Shown here: positions 60,658-64,000 of the stretch, one piece after another
Layout of the letters: each line of letters opens with the position of its first letter
Numbering within the stretch: position 1 is the stretch's first letter
NCBI GenBank assembly: GCA_017651185.1
Contig: JAGCDJ010000042.1
Span: 62,001 to 126,000 of the forward strand
Length of the DNA stretch: 64,000 nt
Source of the DNA: Bacteroidales bacterium
GTDB taxonomy: Bacteria; Bacteroidota; Bacteroidia; Bacteroidales; ML635J-15
Direction: 5' to 3'
Program-made: the position numbers and the translations under genes
The notes under the pieces: model-generated
Databases searched by the model: none
Told to the model about the DNA's origin: nothing
The model's input: only the letters and a program-made list of their open reading frames with translations

Positions 60658-61755
60658 ATGAAAATGAGACTTATATTTTTGCTTTCGTGTATTTGTTTTG
60701 CTTCGCTTGTGTCGGCGCAGAGCGATACGGTGCGCACGGTTGTCGCCAAGCAGGGCGATGGAATCTACAAGATTCTACGCGAAAACGGTTACGAGGCAAA
60801 AGATTACTACCATGATTTTCTTGAGATAAACAAGGATAAAATTCAGCAGGAAGACCAGTTGATTCTTGGCGAGACATACATTTTGCCCCGTAAGCATGAA
60901 ATTGCTGGACCCGAGCATGTTGTGGTTATCGATACAGTGCCACAGGTTTGCGTTAAGCCAGATTCGGACTCACTTCTTGATTCTATCCCGCCAGTTTGTA
61001 TTCTCGATACGACATCGTCACCTATGCCACAGGTCAAGATGGAGCTCCGCATTGCAGATACGATAAAGGGTACTGCGTTGAAGGGGGCAATTTTCTATCT
61101 TATTGCTGGTCATGGCGGTCCCGACCCGGGAGCGACTTCATACGTTGATGGCGTTATGATTTCGGAGGATGAGTATGCATACGACATAACTTTGCGTCTT
61201 GCAAGGTGCATCGAGGAGCAGTCTGGAAAGGTCTATATGATAATTGATGACCCTGATGATGGTATACGTAGTGGTAAAATCCTAAAGATTGACTACGACG
61301 AATATTGTTACCCTGGTGTTGAGATAAGTCGCGACCATACTACTCGTCTTGTGGAGCGTGCCGAGGCGGTGAACAAGTTGTATTATGCCAATAAGACGAC
61401 AAAATATCAGAGAGTGGTTGAAATTCACATAGATTCGCGTAATAGTGCCACGCGGGTAGATGCGTTTTTCTACTATTGTCACGGCAGTACCAAGGGCAAG
61501 GCACTTGCCGAAAGGATGTACAATGTGTTCCGTCAGAAATATGCTAAGTTCCAGCCCAATCGTGGTTATTTTGGTTCGGTGGAAGAACGCAATTTGTTAG
61601 TTATCAGAAAGGTAATTCCGCCGGCAGCATTCATGGAAGCAGGAAATATAAACAATGAGCGTGACCGAAAGCGTCTGCTCGATCCAAACAACCGTCAGGC
61701 ATTGGCAAATTGGTTGTGCGAAGCGTTAAAACAGGATTATAAGGCAAACCAGTAG
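60658..61755 (+). CDS. Secreted N-acetylmuramoyl-L-alanine amidase (Amidase_3) with LysM-like domain
   Basis: The 365 residues from ATG 60658 have a signal peptide (ending LVSAQ), a LysM-like segment (VVAKQGDGIYKILRENGY...LGETYILP, about 30-75), a linker and an Amidase_3 domain with zinc ligands in IAGHGGPDPGA (His), a Glu in SEDEYAYD, IHIDS (His) and catalytic EAGNINNERD. It cleaves the amide bond between muramic acid and the stem peptide. The in-frame GTG at 60610 lies upstream of the promoter and is rejected. Confidence 0.87.
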   Translation: MKMRLIFLLSCICFASLVSAQSDTVRTVVAKQGDGIYKILRENGYEAKDYYHDFLEINKDKIQQEDQLILGETYILPRKHEIAGPEHVVVIDTVPQVCVKPDSDSLLDSIPPVCILDTTSSPMPQVKMELRIADTIKGTALKGAIFYLIAGHGGPDPGATSYVDGVMISEDEYAYDITLRLARCIEEQSGKVYMIIDDPDDGIRSGKILKIDYDEYCYPGVEISRDHTTRLVERAEAVNKLYYANKTTKYQRVVEIHIDSRNSATRVDAFFYYCHGSTKGKALAERMYNVFRQKYAKFQPNRGYFGSVEERNLLVIRKVIPPAAFMEAGNINNERDRKRLLDPNNRQALANWLCEALKQDYKANQ

Positions 61756-61778
61756 GCGCACAATTATTGTGCACCTAC
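61752..61778. repeat. GTAGG...CCTAC palindromic element
   Basis: GTAGG and CCTAC ends enclose CGCACAATTATTGTGCA, giving a 27-nt near-perfect palindrome that overlaps the amidase stop codon. It is a diverged member of the same family as 20456-20483 and the axis element. Confidence 0.7.
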
Positions 61779-61849
61779 TGCAATTTTGTCATGTTTTGTC
61801 GCATGGCAGAATTTTTGAAAGGGTGGGGTGTCTTTTTATTTAAATTGAT

Positions 61850-62485
61850 ATGGAAAACGATAACATACAGGAAGAAATGAAGGTTGAAGAAGCAACTGAA
61901 AATGTTGAGAATAAGGAAGTAGAAACAACTAACGAAAGCGAAGTCCAGACATCTGAATCCGAAAAAAAGGACGATGCCGAAGCAGAACATGGCAAGAAGA
62001 AAAAGTCACGTTTCGGATTTTCTGACAGGAAACTGAAGGAAGAATCGGCAGAGTCGAACCGCAAGTTGGAGGAACTTCAGGACAAGTATATGCGTCAGGT
62101 GGCAGAGTTTAGCAACTTTAAGAAGCGTACTGCAAAGGAAAAGTTGGAGTTGCGCGAAAGCGTGAAGGCATCGATGCTGCATGACTTTTTGCCAGTAATT
62201 GATGACATAGACCGTGCAATGGAACATTTGTCAAGTTCCGATATCGAAGCGACCAAGGAAGGTGTAAAGTTGATTTACCAGAAGTTTATGGATTATCTGA
62301 AATCGCAGGATTTGACAGAGATCCAGGCAATGGGCGAGGATTTTAACACCGACTTTCACGAGGCAGTCACACAGTTCCCAGTCGAGGACGAGGCCAAGAA
62401 GGGAAAGGTTATCGATGTGATTCAGAAGGGCTACAAGATTAACGACAAGGTTGTCAGATATTCAAAAGTTGTCGTAGGTCAGTAG
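61850..62485 (+). CDS. grpE: GrpE nucleotide exchange factor
   Basis: The 211 residues have an acidic, disordered N-terminus (1-70), a long coiled coil ([33 protein letters not shown]) and the C-terminal beta domain ([41 protein letters not shown]). It releases ADP from DnaK. It is 10 nt upstream of dnaJ. I saw no CIRCE element. Confidence 0.95.
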   Translation: MENDNIQEEMKVEEATENVENKEVETTNESEVQTSESEKKDDAEAEHGKKKKSRFGFSDRKLKEESAESNRKLEELQDKYMRQVAEFSNFKKRTAKEKLELRESVKASMLHDFLPVIDDIDRAMEHLSSSDIEATKEGVKLIYQKFMDYLKSQDLTEIQAMGEDFNTDFHEAVTQFPVEDEAKKGKVIDVIQKGYKINDKVVRYSKVVVGQ

Positions 62486-62495
62486 GAGGATAAAT

Positions 62496-63665
62496 ATGGA
62501 AAAGAGAGATTATTACGAAGTGCTCGAGGTCGCCAAAAATGCGACCCCCGAAGAGATAAAGAAGGCATATAGAAAGAAAGCGATTCAGTACCACCCTGAT
62601 AAAAATCCGGGCGACAAGGAAGCCGAGGAGAAGTTTAAAGAGGCGGCAGAGGCATACGAGGTGCTTAGCAATCCCGACAAGCGTGCCCGTTACGACCAGT
62701 TCGGACATGCAGGTATGGGCGGTGCAAGCGGATTTGGTGGCGCTGGCGGATTTTCTATGGAGGATATTTTCTCGCGTTTCGGCGATGTGTTCGAAGGTGC
62801 TTTTGGCGGCGGTTTCAGCAGTTTCTTTGGCGGTGGCGGAAGTCGTGGCGGAGGCAGACGTGCCGTGAATCGTGGCACCAACCTGCGTGTTACTGTAAAG
62901 TTGACACTCGAGGAGATTGCTAATGGTACAACCAAGAAGATAAAGGTAAAGAAATATGTTCCTTGTTCTGCTTGCCATGGCACTGGCGAAAAGGACGGCA
63001 ATTCGAATTCAACTTGTCCGACCTGTAATGGTCGTGGCGTGCAGACGCGTGTAATGCATACTATGCTCGGTCAGATGCAGACAAGCACAACTTGCTCTAC
63101 CTGTGGAGGTTCGGGCAAGGTTATAAAGGATAAATGTACTTCGTGCTACGGCGAGGGAATAGTTTCGGGCGAAGAAACCATAGAACTGAAAATCCCTGCT
63201 GGAGTATACGAAGGAATGCAACTTTCGATGGAAGGCAAGGGCAATGCGGCACGTCATGGCGGTATAAACGGCGATTTGCTGATTGCAATCCAGGAAATCG
63301 AACATCCTGAACTAAAGCGTGAAGGAATAGACCTTGTCTATAATTTATATATAGGTATCCCCGATGCAATCTTAGGTTGCAGTGCCGAAATCCCAACAAT
63401 TGGCAGCAAGGTGAAGATAAAGTTAGAACCTGGAACACAGTCGGGAAAGACATTAAGATTGAAAGGCAAGGGGTTGCCAGACATTAACGGCTATGGTCAT
63501 GGCGATTTGCTGGTTAGGATTAATGTTTTCATACCAAACGATGTAAGCAAAGAAGACAAGAAATTGCTGGAGCAGATGCGCGAATCCGAATCATTTAACC
63601 CGCAAAGCAAGCGAAACGAGTCTTTCTTTTCTAAACTGAAGAATGCGTTTCGTGGAATGGCATAG
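62496..63665 (+). CDS. dnaJ: DnaJ co-chaperone
   Basis: The 389 residues have a J domain with YHPDKNPG (HPD, about 32-34), a Gly/Phe-rich region (75-125) and four CxxCxGxG zinc motifs ([32 protein letters not shown]), followed by the substrate-binding beta domains. It delivers clients to DnaK and stimulates its ATPase. It forms an operon with grpE; dnaK is not in the window. Confidence 0.96.
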   Translation: MEKRDYYEVLEVAKNATPEEIKKAYRKKAIQYHPDKNPGDKEAEEKFKEAAEAYEVLSNPDKRARYDQFGHAGMGGASGFGGAGGFSMEDIFSRFGDVFEGAFGGGFSSFFGGGGSRGGGRRAVNRGTNLRVTVKLTLEEIANGTTKKIKVKKYVPCSACHGTGEKDGNSNSTCPTCNGRGVQTRVMHTMLGQMQTSTTCSTCGGSGKVIKDKCTSCYGEGIVSGEETIELKIPAGVYEGMQLSMEGKGNAARHGGINGDLLIAIQEIEHPELKREGIDLVYNLYIGIPDAILGCSAEIPTIGSKVKIKLEPGTQSGKTLRLKGKGLPDINGYGHGDLLVRINVFIPNDVSKEDKKLLEQMRESESFNPQSKRNESFFSKLKNAFRGMA

Positions 63666-63773
63666 TGTTTTAGTCTATAATATTTGTTGTTTTGTATTAT
63701 ATTTAAAAACTTTTCAACCGGCATGCAATAAAAAATATTCTGCTGCGTTTTATGAGAGTTTTTAAACTTTATG

Positions 63774-63781
63774 TATTTTTG
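63774..63781 (+). promoter_or_regulatory. -7 box (TATTTTTG) of porV
   Basis: It matches TAnnTTTG, 17 nt before ATG 63799. No clear -33 element is seen. Confidence 0.5.
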
Positions 63782-63798
63782 CGACAAAATATTCTAAT

Positions 63799-64000
63799 AT
63801 GATAAGAAGAATTTCGTTTTTGACAATAATTATTGCACTTGCATGCACTAGCGTTTATTCTCAGACAATTGGTGGTGGTGGAAATGGAAAAGGTAATGGT
63901 ACTACCATTGACGGACGTAATGCTCCTAATACTATTTCAACGGCAGTTTCGTTCTTGACGATTGCTCCTGATACAAGGGCTGGAGGTCTTGGTGATGCTG
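63799..64000 (+). CDS. porV: PorV, T9SS outer-membrane shuttle (5' part only)
   Basis: The first 67 codons run off the window. There is a signal peptide (about 1-22, SVYSQ), a Gly/Asn-rich stretch (GGGGNGKGNG) and then ISTAVSFLTIAPDTRAGGLGDA. The segment FLTIAPDTRAGGLGD is the N-terminal signature of the PorV/LptO barrel, which carries cargo from the SprA translocon to the PorU sortase. The rest lies beyond the window, so the assignment rests on this segment. Confidence 0.8.
   Translation, partial: MIRRISFLTIIIALACTSVYSQTIGGGGNGKGNGTTIDGRNAPNTISTAVSFLTIAPDTRAGGLGDA

Noticed and set aside
60519-60660. DGR template repeat or Avd gene just downstream of the variable protein
   Set aside because: The interval holds only a terminator and the amidase promoter; it is not similar to the variable region and encodes no protein.

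Overview
The window looks like one end of a contig from an uncultured member of the Bacteroidetes, most likely Bacteroidales. The evidence is type IX secretion (T9SS) components (PorX, PorW/SprE and the start of PorV), secreted proteins with T9SS C-terminal sorting domains, a FeoA-FeoB fusion, DUF4270, a short GT5 glycogen synthase, a 30-residue AURKAIP1/COX24-type protein beside HU and RNase G, and promoters of the Bacteroidetes TAnnTTTG / TTTG type. No rRNA, tRNA, CRISPR array, phage or transposase was seen.

Positions 1-10596 are a perfect inverted repeat. Position x pairs with 10597-x, and the axis lies between 5298 and 5299 in a short natural palindrome. The EF-G paralogue and the M14 carboxypeptidase therefore appear twice and feoAB appears once complete (9620-12019) and once as a fragment (3-977). 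I judge this most likely a fold-back assembly artefact, so the left arm should not be counted as extra gene copies.

12-32 kb holds a TonB-dependent receptor with a His-rich accessory protein, a four-gene operon with an MTA phosphorylase and a class IV aminotransferase, ugd-purC, pyrE divergent from a NUDIX gene, a large secreted FISUMP-domain protein, a MurU/ManC-like nucleotidyltransferase, trxB, nth, argS and a polyprenyl sugar-phosphate transferase. 32-39 kb holds HU, the tiny basic protein, RNase G, a repeat-built T9SS adhesin and porX. 39-46 kb is a minus-strand operon: glycogen synthase, DUF4270 lipoprotein, glmS, porW/sprE. 46-59 kb holds a phosphodiesterase, a POT peptide transporter and a long minus-strand run (AAA/DUF4143, miaA, dnaG, ispE, esterase, ybjQ, kamE, rsgA, surE, lpxB).

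59.5-64 kb holds a surface lipoprotein whose GC-rich, adenine-poor C-terminus looks like the variable region of a diversity-generating retroelement (DGR) target, a cell-wall amidase, grpE-dnaJ and the start of porV. The DGR-like target without a reverse transcriptase in the window is the most interesting biological lead. The next are the EF-G paralogue lacking its catalytic histidine and the concentration of T9SS regulators, machinery and cargo.
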